Source: Crocodylus rhombifer (lineage: Eukaryota; Chordata; Crocodylia; Crocodylidae). From it: 64,000 nt of DNA. Under the pieces are notes generated by a model. The model was not told the DNA's origin. It saw only the letters and a program-made list of their open reading frames with translations, and did not search any database. How positions within the stretch are numbered: the first letter of the stretch is position 1; each line of letters opens with the position of its first letter. The stretch is from NCBI GenBank assembly GCA_038503035.1, contig JAVSML010021649.1, positions 254,271 through 318,270 of the forward strand, written 5' to 3'. The position numbers and the translations under genes are program-made. This document shows, in pieces, positions 21,420-31,837 of this stretch.

Positions 21420-23054
21420 AATGCCAGTCTCTTACTGGCCCATTTACTCATGGTTTGATGTTTTATCCCATTCTCTCTCCACAGGATCCTCTCTGCCTGT
21501 AGACCACTCGTTGCTCCAGAGCTTCCATGAGGATTCTCTGGGTAAGTCAATAGGCTCCTCCAAGCCTCTATATGTGGGGTGCAGCCTCAGCTCCCACCAT
21601 TCACCCCTCTTATGGAAAACAGTGTCCAGGCACAAATTGCCCTAACTCCAGGCTTCTGCTTTCAGTCCCCCGTCCTTCAAGTCCTGGGCAGCTTTTATCC
21701 TGATGTAACCCAGGTGTCCCCAAAATGAGTGCCCCCTCCTCACCAATAGAAGGGGAAAGCCAGCAGGGCACATGTGCTGGGGGTAGTAACTGCAGTCTAC
21801 TTGCAGTTCCCTCCCACCTGTCATGTCTCAATAGAGGAGGAACAGAAAGCAGTGTCTTAACCAGGTACAAATTATATATATATAGGGTGGGGGTAGTGAA
21901 CTAAGGTGAGTATTACAGGTTACAAGTAAATATAACCATAACTATATACATATCCAAATGCAAGCAGGTAAGCAAAATGGTCCCAAATGGTATGAACAGG
22001 TAAGTACAACAATAAATGGCACTCTAAAATACAAGACATACAGTTAACAGTTAACTAACAGTCCAAAATGCATGGAACATATCAAACTATCACTAGACAC
22101 TCCAAAATATGAGGTGGAAGAGTACTTCCCCCTGAGTGTCACTCCCCATTGGGAGACCCATTGCCCATTGACTTACATGTCCCAAGGAGCTGGGTGGCTA
22201 GTGTCCATAAGCTGCCCTGGCCTGGCTAATGTTTTTCTAGGGCAATGTTCAGTTCCAGGCCCCAGGGGAGTGGCGTGACTTGCTCACATCCCAGTGGTTC
22301 AATCCTTTCTCAGCAGAGGGAGTTGCGGGCCTGGACCGCTTCATACGTGAACAGGGCCAGGTCTCTCCGAATACTGCTCCCTGTACTCAGGGACCGTTCC
22401 ATTCTGGGGCCCTGGCAAACACACCCCAGGAGATAGGACCCAGACCACCCAGCCATTCCTTCTTCAGGGCCTTACACCCCACGATGACTCACCGTGCAGT
22501 AGCACTGGTTCCTGTGCCTGGCCACGTACCGGGGTTGGAGACCCGAGCCACCTCGATGTGGTCCCCAGGGACCTGGTCCCTTGCGGACCCTCTGTGCAGC
22601 GAAGCCTGCACCGCTCCACTGCTTTTGCCCAGAGGCAGAAATTTTTGTGCTCTTCAGGGCAGCCGGATACACCTGCTGGGCAGCTCTCCCAGATCTTCTT
22701 GGACCCAGGACCTCTTCCCTCTTCTTGGTCCTTCGCTGACTGTGCCAAGTGCTCAGCATGCAGCTGCTTATATCCCCTTCTGGGGCTTCTCCCCAAAATT
22801 GAAGATGAACCAATCAGATGGCTGCAACATGCAATCCCCAATTAGGCTCCTGCCCCCCCCCCCCCCCCCTTTGGAGTAGAAGCAGAACAGTCTCTCCTCC
22901 TGGTTCCTCTCCTGCCTGTCTCTGATTGGTGGGTTTTGCCTCACCAATCGCATTTGTTGTTTCCTAAGCCCAGAGACCTGGGTGAAGCCTGGCAAGCCCA
23001 CTACCCTGACATCCGGGCTCCACCCAGGCTGGTCAGAGTGAGCACACACTGACA
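21420..23054 (-). mobile_element. LTR-like element, left boundary uncertain
   Basis: On the minus strand the element begins TGTCAGTGTG at 23054. A CCAAT-type inverted repeat follows at 22923-22950, and a CCCCAGAAGGGGATATAAGC block near 22767-22786 resembles the promoter block of 29304-30314. AAATG follows the right end and also occurs at 21419-21423, but no proper TG/CA end is visible on the left. It contains a C17 run at 22853-22869. No retroviral gene is seen, and open frames across it are not family members I know. Confidence 0.42.
22853..22869. repeat. C homopolymer, 17 bases
   Basis: Uninterrupted C run inside an LTR-like element. Length may be unreliable in the assembly. Confidence 0.9.
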
Positions 23055-23252
23055 AAATGTGCCGGTGCTGAGGTTCCTCTCCTCAACATCAGTGTTGAAT
23101 GTGCCAGCTCGTCTTTCTGCCAAAGCTTCCCTTGTACTTCTGGTTTGTCTGCTTCAGTGGCAGCCGACTTCTTGCTGCCACAGTCTTATAACAGGTTGGT
23201 GTAGGTCTGAGCCTGGCTCTGATTTGTGTTCCAGTTTTGGGACCATATTCAG

Positions 23253-23520
23253 AGAATCATAGAGAAGTAGGGCTGGAAGGAACCTTGAGAGGTCATCTAT
23301 TCCAACCCCCTGCCTGAGGCAGGATCATCCTGATCCAAAGCATTCTATACAATCCACTGTCTAACCATTTAATAAAACTAAACAGTCAACCCTGACTCAA
23401 AATGCGAGACATAACACTGTTACCTGCCACTGGTAAAGCAGAGGGACCATGGTAACCAATGTCCTGCTGCTGCGAAGTCTATTAATATACATCCGAGAGA
23501 TCACAGGAAGATCCAATAAC
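23253..23520 (-). mobile_element. CR1-tailed element, copy 1
   Basis: On the minus strand the 3' end is a CR1 tail (complement of GGCTGGAAGGAACCTTGAGA and AATCATAGAGAAGTAGG). The part further inside (TAAAGCAGAGGGA and AATGTCCTGC) matches 49810-50365 but not the 3' region of CR1-C or CR1-J. It is either an older CR1 subfamily's 3' UTR or a SINE with a CR1 tail. Confidence 0.65.
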
Positions 23521-23826
23521 AATGGATAAGTTGGATAGACATACTAATGTGATTCACAGTGAAATCATTAACAAGCTCTCTGTAACTGGAGAAGAGCTGT
23601 CACTGGTAAAATGGTGTCGTATGAATCGTAAGTGTAGGGATCTGTAGTGGGACTTCATAAGGCATACATCCCAGTCACTGTGATCAAAACAGATAGGGAT
23701 GTAATGTAGGGCAGAGCTGTAGACAGTGGATCTAGTGGTATGCTTAGGATTCAAACTGATTGCATAGAGATAGCTTTAGTAGTCAGTTGGTTTCTGATAC
23801 AAGTGGTTTTTGATAAAAAGACTCAA

Positions 23827-24095
23827 CAGATTTAGGTTAAATCAGTTTCATGAACTTCTGTCCCAGATCACCAGAAACCAATTCTGTCCCAGAAGCTAAT
23901 TGCCCACAAGGGAGGAGTGCTCTTGCACCCCCGGCTTCTGGCCTGGGACACTGGAAGCATGTGGCTGCATTTCTGGAAACAGAAGTGAATGTCTGTTTAC
24001 TTGTTTATCGGTTCAGTCTACACAGTTTAAACTAATCTGTAAAGATTGAATTGATTCAGCCTTGGGCTTTTTGCCTGTCTGTACATAGTCTTATA
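23827..24095. repeat. Dispersed repeat, copy 1 (partner at 27046-27180)
   Basis: Bases 23957-24090 match 27046-27180 closely, sharing CATGTGGCTGCATTTCTGGAA and GACTAATCTGTAAAGATTG-type landmarks. The left arm (ACAGATTTAGGTTAAATC, from 23827) and the right arm (complement of GTTTAAACTAATCTGT) are partly complementary, which hints at a DNA transposon with long decayed inverted ends. Family unknown. Confidence 0.6.
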
Positions 24096-25796
24096 GACTA
24101 ACTTTAAGGCACTGCCTTACCTTTTGCCTGATTTCAGACTAACCACCTCTATATGGGGTTTTTTAAGTATATTTTTGTCAGCCTAACATAATCTCAAAAC
24201 AGCTGGAAGGATTTTGTTTAAAGTACATGGAAAAAAATTATCTTTGGCTGAAACAGAACAGGGAGAATTTCAACCCCACAGCAGAATTTCTTTTCTTTTC
24301 TTTTCTTTCTTACTTCCTTTTCCCCCCCCAGAAAGTTAGGAACTAATAAAAACAGGGAATTATAATTTAAACTGTTTTGCAATCTTTGGCCCCAATCCTT
24401 CAAGCACTTTAACACAGGCTTAACTTCCTGTACATGGTTAGTTCTGCTGACTTGACTGGGATTGCTTATCTGTGTCAAGTTAAGTACATACATGAGTGTT
24501 TAAAGGAGTGGCTCTTTAACCATAGTATTTGCTACCAGGAAAATGCTATTGTTTCATATATAGAGATCTTAGAGCACTGAGATTCTTTAGGTCAAAAAAG
24601 AAGTCTAGAAATTCAGGAATAAAGATTCTGGAGACAACTGTAAAACTTTCCTGTTGTGTGAACAGGATCTTTTGTTATGTGATTTCAGAGCACTATGTAG
24701 TGGCAGAAACTTATTCAGCAAATATTATAAACCACATTTAAAAATAGCTTGAAACTGTAGTCATTTGGAAGATACTGACGTTCTACTTGTAAAAAGTATG
24801 GTGTCCATCATAGGGCTTCTATACAAACGGAACAATTCAAGCTGAGACATCTTCGCTTGCAGGTAGAAACCAATTGCCCACAAACATTATATCACAGGAA
24901 TATGTTCTATCTGCCATGAAGCAACATGCTGAAAAATTCTGAAACTCTAATAAATCATCTCTACAACTCTAGCTTTAGCAAACATTTATCATCTTGTTTT
25001 TATGTATAAGCCAAGCTGCCATTAAACTGACTCATGTCTTGGCATTTCAAGTTTCTATACAGAGTGACAACATTTGCAAGCAATAGACAAAAGTGAGTTC
25101 CACAGCCCATGCAGAATCTTTCTATTCTTCATCATTACTGCTCAGTGAAAATAATGAATTTCTTCTGCTCTGATAGCAGGATCTCACTGTACTGAGTAGG
25201 ACCTACGTATAATATCTGCAGACTAGTGACTTGTCTGCAGGTACCCTCTGAGCAGATATGCAGATACCCCTGCAGTTTTGTGCATTTGCCCACATATGGC
25301 TCTTCCAATGTTCCTCAGGCCTGACTAACAGTATCTCTGCTGATATGGTCCTGTGACCATACACATCTCTGTCAATGCACATGAATCTCAAACTTTAGCC
25401 TCTCCTGCTTGTCCAGTTCTCAGAAACCACACAGTTCTGCTCATGTCCTTTGGTATCCTTGCTACATTACCCATGTCCCCACACAGCTCTGTTGGTACCA
25501 TTTTCTTATGCTTTTCACCACCATAGATCCAGCACTTTAAACAATTAATTATTGAAACAAGAATCTTACTTGCATCAGTGTTAATATTATTTAATTTTCT
25601 ACTTCCTCTCCTACATCTGTCCTAAGTCTTTTTCTCTTCCCCTTCTATTTTTTTACATTGTCCATTGTCATGGATAACTAATCAAAGAGAAAGTCTCTCT
25701 CCCATGTACTTGAAGTAGAAACTCTATTAAAGTAAGGTGAGCAATATAATCCTTAACCCATTATCTGCCTCACTCTCTGTCCAGATTCAAATTACC
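24096..25796. other. AT-rich spacer
   Basis: About 1.7 kb without an identifiable gene or repeat. A short TTTTC-type run lies at 24287-24312. Confidence 0.45.
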
Positions 25797-26935
25797 AGGT
25801 TTATAGGTCGACCCCCAGTTTTCCAGTGTGAAAAGTGAGGATTTTCATAGGCATGACATATAAGTTGGGGCTGGGCTCAGCCCCATCCTGTGTGAGTGGG
25901 CTGGGCCATGCCTAGAGTGCCGAGGCTGGCCTAGTCCACTGCAGGGTCCAGAGGAGGGCCACCCGCATGATCTGGGGACAACAGGGCAGACCCTACAATG
26001 AGAGCCTGCGGGACCTGAACCTGTTCAGCCTTCACAAGCAAAGGCTGAGGGGGGACCTGGTGACCATCTATAAACTCACTAGGGGGGACCAGAAGGGTTT
26101 GGGGGAGACACTGTTTCCCCTAGTGCCCCCTGGCATAACAAGGAATAACGGCCACAAGTTGTTGGAGACTAGGTTTAAATTAGACATCCATAAGAAGTAC
26201 TTCACAGTTAAGGCGGCTAGGAGCTGGAACCAACTTCCAAGGGAAGTGGTGCTGGCTCCTACCCCGGGGGTCTTTAAGAGGAAGCTTGATGCCTACCTAG
26301 CTGGGATCATTTGAGCCCAGTTTTTTCTCCCGCCCAGGCTGGGGGTCGGACTTGAAGATCTACGAGGTTCCTTCCGACCCGACTTCTATGATTCTATGAT
26401 AAGTGGCACTGCTGAGCATTGAGCCCAGCCCTGTCCCCTACAAGCAGCACCAGGCTCGGCACTCAGCAGCACTGCTCACAGCAGACAGGGTTAGACTTGG
26501 TGCTTGGCTGGCGCAGCCACATCCCCTGTGACCCCAGTGCCTTTCGTGGGGGGATGGGGCTGTGCCAGCCAAGCGCCAAGCCCAAACCTGTTGCTATCCC
26601 TGTCCCTGTCCCTGTCCCCTGTGAGCGATGCACCTCCAGCCAAGTCTTTCCCTGTCTGTTCCCTGTCACTTGCGAGTGGCGCCAGACTTGGTGCTAGGCT
26701 AGAGGCATACCGCTTTCAGAGGATGTGAACAGAGACGGGCTCATTGTTCAGCTGGCACAGCCCCATCCCCTGTGAGTGGTTCCAGGCTTGCTGTGAGTGG
26801 TTTGCGGAGTGCAAAGCCTGGCTCCATCTGCTGCAAGCAGCACTGCTGAGAACCGAGCCTGGCACCAGTTGCAGGGGATGGGGCTAGGCTCAGTGTTTGG
26901 CTGGCATGACTTCATCCCCTGCCTTGCTTTGTACT
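25797..26935. repeat. GC-rich degenerate repeat block, split by CR1-K
   Basis: On both sides of CR1-K the sequence consists of loosely repeated phrases such as CCCATCCCCTGTGAG, GGCTTGGTGC and GCTGGCGCAGCC in both orientations. A (CCCTGT)n stretch occurs near 26596-26621. This looks like an old element or satellite with internal degenerate repeats into which CR1-K inserted. No terminal structure was identified. Confidence 0.4.
25944..26400 (+). mobile_element. CR1 LINE copy K, 3' fragment
   Basis: Begins GGGTCCAGAGGAGGGCCACC in the ORF2 C-terminus and ends CTTCTATGATTCTATGAT. The frame 25967-26314 is open over 115 aa through the C-terminal FSLHKQRLRGDLV and SWNQLPREVV blocks to the natural ORF2 stop. 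The protein is closest to CR1-J, although the tail is of the TTCTATGA type. Confidence 0.93.
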
Positions 26936-27045
26936 TCTTCTGTAAACCTACTCTTGTAGGGTGGGTGGGCTAGCCTTGGCCCAAGGTGTCTGCTCCAGCA
27001 GAACAGAGGTGTGCCTCCTGGCTTTTGGCTTGAGTTACTGTAGGC

Positions 27046-27180
27046 ATGTGGCTGCATTTCTGGAATCAAAAGTGAATGTCTGTTCATTCGCTTATCAGTT
27101 CAATCCATGCAGTTTAGACTAATCTGTAAAGATTGAATCAATTCAGTCTCGGGCTTTTTGACTGTCTGTACTTAGGCTGT
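27046..27180. repeat. Dispersed repeat, copy 2 (partner at 23957-24090)
   Basis: Direct repeat of the segment described at 23827-24095, about 85% identical by eye over some 130 bases. Upstream of it, 26990-27045 aligns only weakly. Confidence 0.7.
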
Positions 27181-28036
27181 CTCTCTCACCCTGCTTCACT
27201 GTAGATCTTGTGCCTAGAACCCTCCTTAGCCCCATTGTGGGGTGCGGGAAGAAAATATTAGAACTTCTATTTATATTCATTTTTTATCTCATCCTTTTTT
27301 AATTTCTACTTTTTGTGTATGTTTTATAATGTTTTTTGTGGGAAAATTTCAATTTTGCTGATTTTTTTTTTCAATTTTCCACTAGGGAAATTTAAACAAA
27401 ACTCTTTGTTTTGAGTCACCTAAATAAAATTTTTTGTTTTGTTTCATGTTCAGCTGACATTAATTTACATGTGCTTGAGCTGCTCTCGTGTCTTATACTC
27501 CCATTCTTCCTTTTATGTAGGGCTCCCTGGCTGTGATGCATTGTGGTCTCCTTGCTGGCTGAACCATGAAATCCAACCTTTGAGCCTTTCCCATTGAGAA
27601 GAATAGGTGTATTTGGGGAATTTTTTTTTGCAATTTATAATTTCTGATTAATCTTATGGGGTACTTAACCTTCATGACTGTACTGCACACAAATGGCTAG
27701 TATTTGAAGAAGGTTGACTAGGGCTGGGAGACACTGCATCTGTAAGGAAGGGTTGGAAAGTCCCCAACAAGACTATGGAATGGGGTGATAAAGGAGGGAT
27801 TTTAAAAAGATTCACAGGAGGAAAATAAGAAGCACAAGAAATGTTAAGCAACAGAAGGGAAAGAGATGAGCGGGTTTGGATAGTTTGGGGTGGAAAGGCT
27901 CAGTTTAGCTGTGGGACCATTTGTACCAGAGAAACAAGCTAAGCTGTAAAGACTCCATGATTCAAGAAGCAAACTATGAGATGCTGCAGAAAGATTCTGG
28001 GCCACTTCTTAGGGTCCAGCCCCACCACAAAAATGT
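27181..28036. other. AT-rich spacer
   Basis: T-rich stretches, no gene or known repeat recognised. Confidence 0.45.
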
Positions 28037-28350
28037 TAGAATCATAGAAGAATAGGGGTTAAGCCATAATTTTGTTTAATCTTGTGCTGTAGGCTGAATC
28101 ATTTTGCTGTCTGCCATCCTGGAGCCATATTTGTATCTCCTTACTTAATTTTCTCCACGCTTAAATGTTTCCAAGGATGGTAATTCGATGGCCTCTAGGT
28201 AATCTGTACCATTACTTAGTCACCCTCATAATCGGAAAGCTCTTCCTAATATCCAATCTAAAAATCCCTTGTTGCAATTTAAGCCCAGGACTTCTTATCC
28301 TGTTGCCTGTGCTTTGATCACTATATTCCTTATAACAATGCTTTTTGTAT
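28037..28350 (-). mobile_element. Old CR1 3' fragment
   Basis: On the minus strand this reads as a CR1 3' end and the untranslated region before it: complement of GAATCATAGAAGAATAGG at the tail, and TCTTCCTAATATCCAATCTA and AATTTAAGCCCA further in. It is more diverged than the other copies. Confidence 0.7.
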
Positions 28351-28479
28351 TTGAATGTTGTTATCAAAATAGCCTTTAGACTTTTGTTGTCTAGATTAAA
28401 ATAACCTGTCTTCCATTCTTTTTTTTCTTATCTCAGTTTCCTGAAAAATCATCACATATTTAAGCAAGCTGCTTGCATG

Positions 28480-28990
28480 CCCCTCTACTATAAAGATACA
28501 AGGAATGATAGATGCAGTGTTTCATTAAGACACTGTGGAGCAAATTCTGTAGGCACTTTCAGTTTGCAAATACCTGTCAGTTCATCAATTAGAAGATTGA
28601 AGTCCTTGTCCTTGAATTTTTCTTCAGGATCTGCAAAAGGATGCTTGACAGTGACAGTCTTCATGATACCAGCAATCTTTGTTACCAGGGTTCCAGGCTG
28701 GTGCAACCTTGCTTCTTAAAATTATCTTTAAGTAGGTCCAACGTGTGTCACATGGGTATGTGATGTTCAGCCAAAAATCCAGTGAGCTCTAGTTTTGCTG
28801 TTTTTGACATCAGGTTTGAACTGAACTTGCTTGGTGCTTGCTGTTACTTGCATACATGTAATGACTGATTTTTAAAATTTTTATTTTGTGTTGGCACCAA
28901 GTACTTTGCTTTTTCTTGGCATAGCTTTGATTTGGCAGCATGTTTGGCAACTATAGCTCCTTGCTTCCATGGAATTATAAGTCACAGAGG
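28480..28990 (-). pseudogene. hAT-type transposase-like remnant
   Basis: On the minus strand, coding-like segments occur in the order expected of hAT-derived proteins. A basic stretch with LCQEKAKYLVPT lies near 28890-28930. KTAKLELTGFLAEHHIPM lies at 28755-28812, matching the family's AELxIAGFLAEHNIPF block. KDFNLLIDELTGICKLK follows near 28570-28620, matching the family's FSLLIDESTDI block (the DEST motif reads DELT). Frames differ between segments, and the normal sequence between them is shortened, so it is broken. Identity is from recalled motif order; it could be a fragment of a transposon or of a domesticated relative. Confidence 0.58.
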
Positions 28991-29045
28991 ATGAAATTCT
29001 AATTATTTCTGTTCATCAAAGTATCAGATTTTTAGTGGTCTACAT

Positions 29046-29281
29046 CAGTGGTACCAAACCTTTTCACCCTGTGGGCTGAACAGGCAGTGTCTGATCTGGC
29101 CATGCTACTGGGGAAGGGCCAGGGCCCAGCTCCAATCCAGCCACGCAGGGCTTGAGAATTTGGCAGCAGGGAAGGGGTGGCAGTATTAATTACCCCTGCT
29201 CTCCTGCCACTAAATTTCCTTACCCATAGGGGTCCCCTTGGGCCAGATGCCTTGGCTCCATAGGTTGGGGTTTGAACCCTG
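29046..29281. mobile_element. hAT-type MITE, 236 bp
   Basis: The left end is CAGTGGTACCAAACC and the right end is GGTTTGAACCCTG, an imperfect inverted repeat of hAT type. Flanks GTCTACAT (29038-29045) and GTCTAAAT (29282-29289) match at 7 of 8 bases, consistent with an 8-bp target duplication. No coding capacity. Confidence 0.85.
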
Positions 29282-29734
29282 GTCTAAATAGCAATTTTGG
29301 CACTGTGAGGGAGCGGGCCCTAGGGGCGGCCGTGAAACTCCCTAGCGCCCCTCACCGTCACGTTAGGGCGAACGTCGCACCCTCAGAATCTCACCCGCCA
29401 CGACTTTGATGGTTAATATATAGTATGGAGGCTGCCTGTTTCCCTGGTGGACGGTATCGTTGTTCCTGTCTCTGCTCCCCAATGGGGTGTCTATCTGTGC
29501 CCTGCCTTAAGGGCTACGCGTGCCTCCAAACCTCCCCTTCAGCACGCCCCTAGCCTCGCAGCTGTTCCGGGGGACGTTTGTCTTGTCCCTCATCCTTCGG
29601 GTGCCTCTCGGCCACCTGGCGCCCTACAGAGCCTATAGCGCCACCGCCGCCCACCTCTCGGCGCCATCGGGCCGGCATTACCACCACCCTTGTCTCGGCG
29701 CCATTGGGCCGGCGCTATCGCCTCTGCGCCACGC

Positions 29735-29945
29735 CCCCTCTGGGGCCCGATACCGCGCACCCTGCGCCTCGCCCCCTCTGGGGCCTCGCCCGCTCTGGGA
29801 CCCAACTCGCCCCCTCTGGGGCCCAACTCGCCCCCTCTGGGGCCTCGCCCGCTCTGGGGCCCAACTCGCCCTCCTCTGGGGCCCAATACCGCGCACCTTG
29901 CGCCTCGCCCCCTTTGGGGCCTCGCCCCCTCTGGGGCCTGTGCCT
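29735..29945. repeat. GC-rich tandem repeat (about 18-20-bp unit) inside the LTR
   Basis: Variants of CTCGCCCCCTCTGGGGCC repeat about ten times with occasional CAA inserts. The unit contains a CCCCTCTGGGG inverted repeat, so single strands may fold into many small hairpins. Confidence 0.85.
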
Positions 29946-30171
29946 CCCTGGCACGAACTTCTGGAGCCCCCCAAGCTGTTGGGGGGGGGGCCCTGCTGAG
30001 GCCTCCTCGCTCCCCAATAGCCTCACCCGGTCCTCCGAATCTACCTGTCCTTGAAGGTGATCTTGTTCCCTGCATCGTCGCAGCCGGTAAGTTTGGTAAG
30101 GCTGCCCCACTTGCCTCGGGCTGCTCCTGCGGCAGCCAGAAGGGAACTGTGAGGCAGGCTCCGGCCTAAGC

Positions 30172-30277
30172 TGTTTATAAAGGCCGGGCCCTGCCCCCTT
30201 CTGGCCACGTGACCCAGCTGGTCACCCTGGCAACCGGCACCTGAGCTGCCTGGGTGATTGGCAGCTCTGCCAATCAC
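30172..30277 (-). promoter_or_regulatory. Promoter region of the solo LTR (CCAAT inverted repeat, E-box, TATA)
   Basis: On the minus strand: GTGATTGGCAG and CTGCCAATCAC form an 11-bp inverted repeat (30254-30277), then TCACGTG (E-box), CCAGAAG, and CTTTATAAA near 30172-30180. The order CCAAT, E-box, TATA suits a pol II promoter. Confidence 0.55.
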
Positions 30278-30319
30278 CCTCACAGTCACGGGGCACCTGC
30301 GTGACTCCGTGACAGGCAC

Positions 30320-30781
30320 TTACATATAGGTAGGGATTCTCTTCCTGGGTGTGTAGCCCTGGACACATAGAGGGGGAGGAGGATAACCCTTCCATGTTTT
30401 AACTGAGTGGTTGGGTTACTTCCTGGGTATGGCAGGGGTCCAGTTCTCCCCTCCTGCACAAGGGTTTGATTCCATACCTCTGTGATTTCTCAGCACAGTT
30501 ATGGGGCAGGCTTTAAGTAGGGTAGTATCCAGTACCTGTTTTAAACTGAGCCAGTGCCCTTGCATTTACTAGTCATTGGCAAAAATGGTTGGGGATGGGG
30601 AGGGAAGTGTCTGCTTTTGTGGGAGTAAACCTTCAAGCTAGAATTCATGACCCCTACCATCCAGACCAGCAGGCATCTCACAAACCACATGTCCACTGTT
30701 TTGCTTGTTTTTTTCTGTCCCCACATACATCTAGGGGCTAGTCTCAAAAGAAGTGCTGGACAGCTTCTGGTTGATGTCTAA
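30320..30781. other. Spacer
   Basis: No gene or repeat recognised. Confidence 0.4.
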
Positions 30782-30843
30782 CCAGTGGTGTGGTAGTTTA
30801 GATTGCTTAGAAATCGAAGACATGCAGGTTCAACCTCCACTGG
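30782..30843 (+). tRNA. tRNA-like sequence (pseudogene or SINE head)
   Basis: A perfect 7-bp acceptor-type pairing links CCAGTGG (30782-30788) with CCACTGG (30837-30843). Between them are a TGGTAGTTTAGA segment resembling box A and GGTTCAACC (30827-30835) resembling box B with a T-loop TTCAA. The total of 62 nt is short for a tRNA, and the D and anticodon arms are not well formed. No anticodon is called. Confidence 0.42.
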
Positions 30844-31508
30844 GCAAGTGGTGCCTAAAACCTCAGCCTCAACCTCTGGCTTTCTATTGGAGTTACCCTA
30901 GCTGTTCAGCTATTGTGAGTGAAAGAAGGGAGGTCTTTCCTCTGTCTAACACTAAACATAACACCAGTTATATTTTTGAGGATAATTATGCTTTTGGGCC
31001 TTAAACACCAGTATGTATCCACAAGGTGCATGCATGTGAGCCAGGCCCAACCATCCACCGGTCACTCAGGCCTGCCTCACCACTTGTGGATCACTCGGGC
31101 CAGTGTGTGTGGCCTCTTGCACATGTTTAGTCTACATGTGTAGCAGGTGCAAACATGTATGTGTCCACACTGCCAGGAAACAGAATTCACACTTCTATGT
31201 AAGTACTAAGAATGCCACTTAGATTATTAAGAAACTACCACTTATGACTACAGGGAAACAGCATGGTAGCCAGACTATAACAATCCACTGAACAAAGGAT
31301 CAGCTTCTCACTCCTTCCAGTAGCACTACTCCAATGTTTTGTTAGCCAAGTCTTGAGAGAACTGAGGTAGGGAACTGTGTGCAGGGTTTCTTCCCTTTGC
31401 ATAGATGTCAGGCTACTAATTGAAGAAGAACAGTGTTTCAGAATGCTGGGCAAAGTCTCTCTGTGCGTCTGTTTGCTTTCACTATCACATGTCCCTGAAG
31501 AGTGAAAT
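30844..31508. other. Spacer
   Basis: No gene or further repeat recognised. If the tRNA-like sequence is a SINE head, its body would lie here. Confidence 0.35.
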
Positions 31509-31829
31509 CAGTGGTTCTCCACCTTTTTAAATTCAAACTGCTCCTTGTTAGACTCAAGACACTCCTCAGAAAATACCAGCTTTTAGTTTTCACTCATTTT
31601 ATAACTACAGGAAAATAATAGAGCAATTCTTCTGTGGCAAAGAACCCAAAGACCACAACAGGTCTGAATGCATTTTTAACAATATGAATTCCTTTTGAAA
31701 TATCTGGGCTTATGCTGTGAATTATGTTTCTACGTCTAGCAGTGCTAACATTGTGTGGCACCCTGCAGTACCCTCGAAAGAATCTCAGTACAGCCTAGGG
31801 TGCCGTGGCACCCTGCTTGAAAATCACTG
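31509..31829. mobile_element. hAT-type MITE, 321 bp, decayed
   Basis: The left end is CAGTGGTTCTCCACC and the right end is the complement of CAGTGATTTTCAAGC. It is the same family as 33106-33368: both carry TTTTTAAA after the left end, CTTTTAGTTTTCACT, a GCTAACATT/GCTGACATT block and a GGCACC/GGGTGC region near the right end. The flanks AGTGAAAT and AGTTAATC agree only partly. Confidence 0.78.
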
Positions 31830-31837
31830 AGTTAATC

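Larger units (their letters stand above)
29304..30314 (-). mobile_element. Solo LTR of an endogenous retrovirus-type element, 5-bp target duplication
   Basis: The element has TG..CA ends (plus strand TGTGAGGG... ...GTGACA) and GGCAC on both sides (29299-29303 and 30315-30319). Read on the minus strand it has a CCAAT-type inverted repeat 37-60 bases in, a GTCACGTGGCCAGAAG block, then a TATA box (TTTATAAA) about 140 bases in. The same block occurs in plus orientation at 44921-44992. The core motif (complement of CGCCACGACTTTGATG, 29396-29411) lies about 107 bases before the 3' end. The middle holds a GC-rich tandem repeat. No gag, pol or env is present, so this is a solo LTR left by recombination. 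Long frames inside (29520-30169) are products of the GC repeat. Confidence 0.82.

Noticed and set aside
29520..30169. Several overlapping frames of about 100-160 aa on both strands
   Set aside because: They run through the GC-rich tandem repeat of the solo LTR, are open in many frames at once, and consist of repeated proline, glycine, alanine and arginine phrases.
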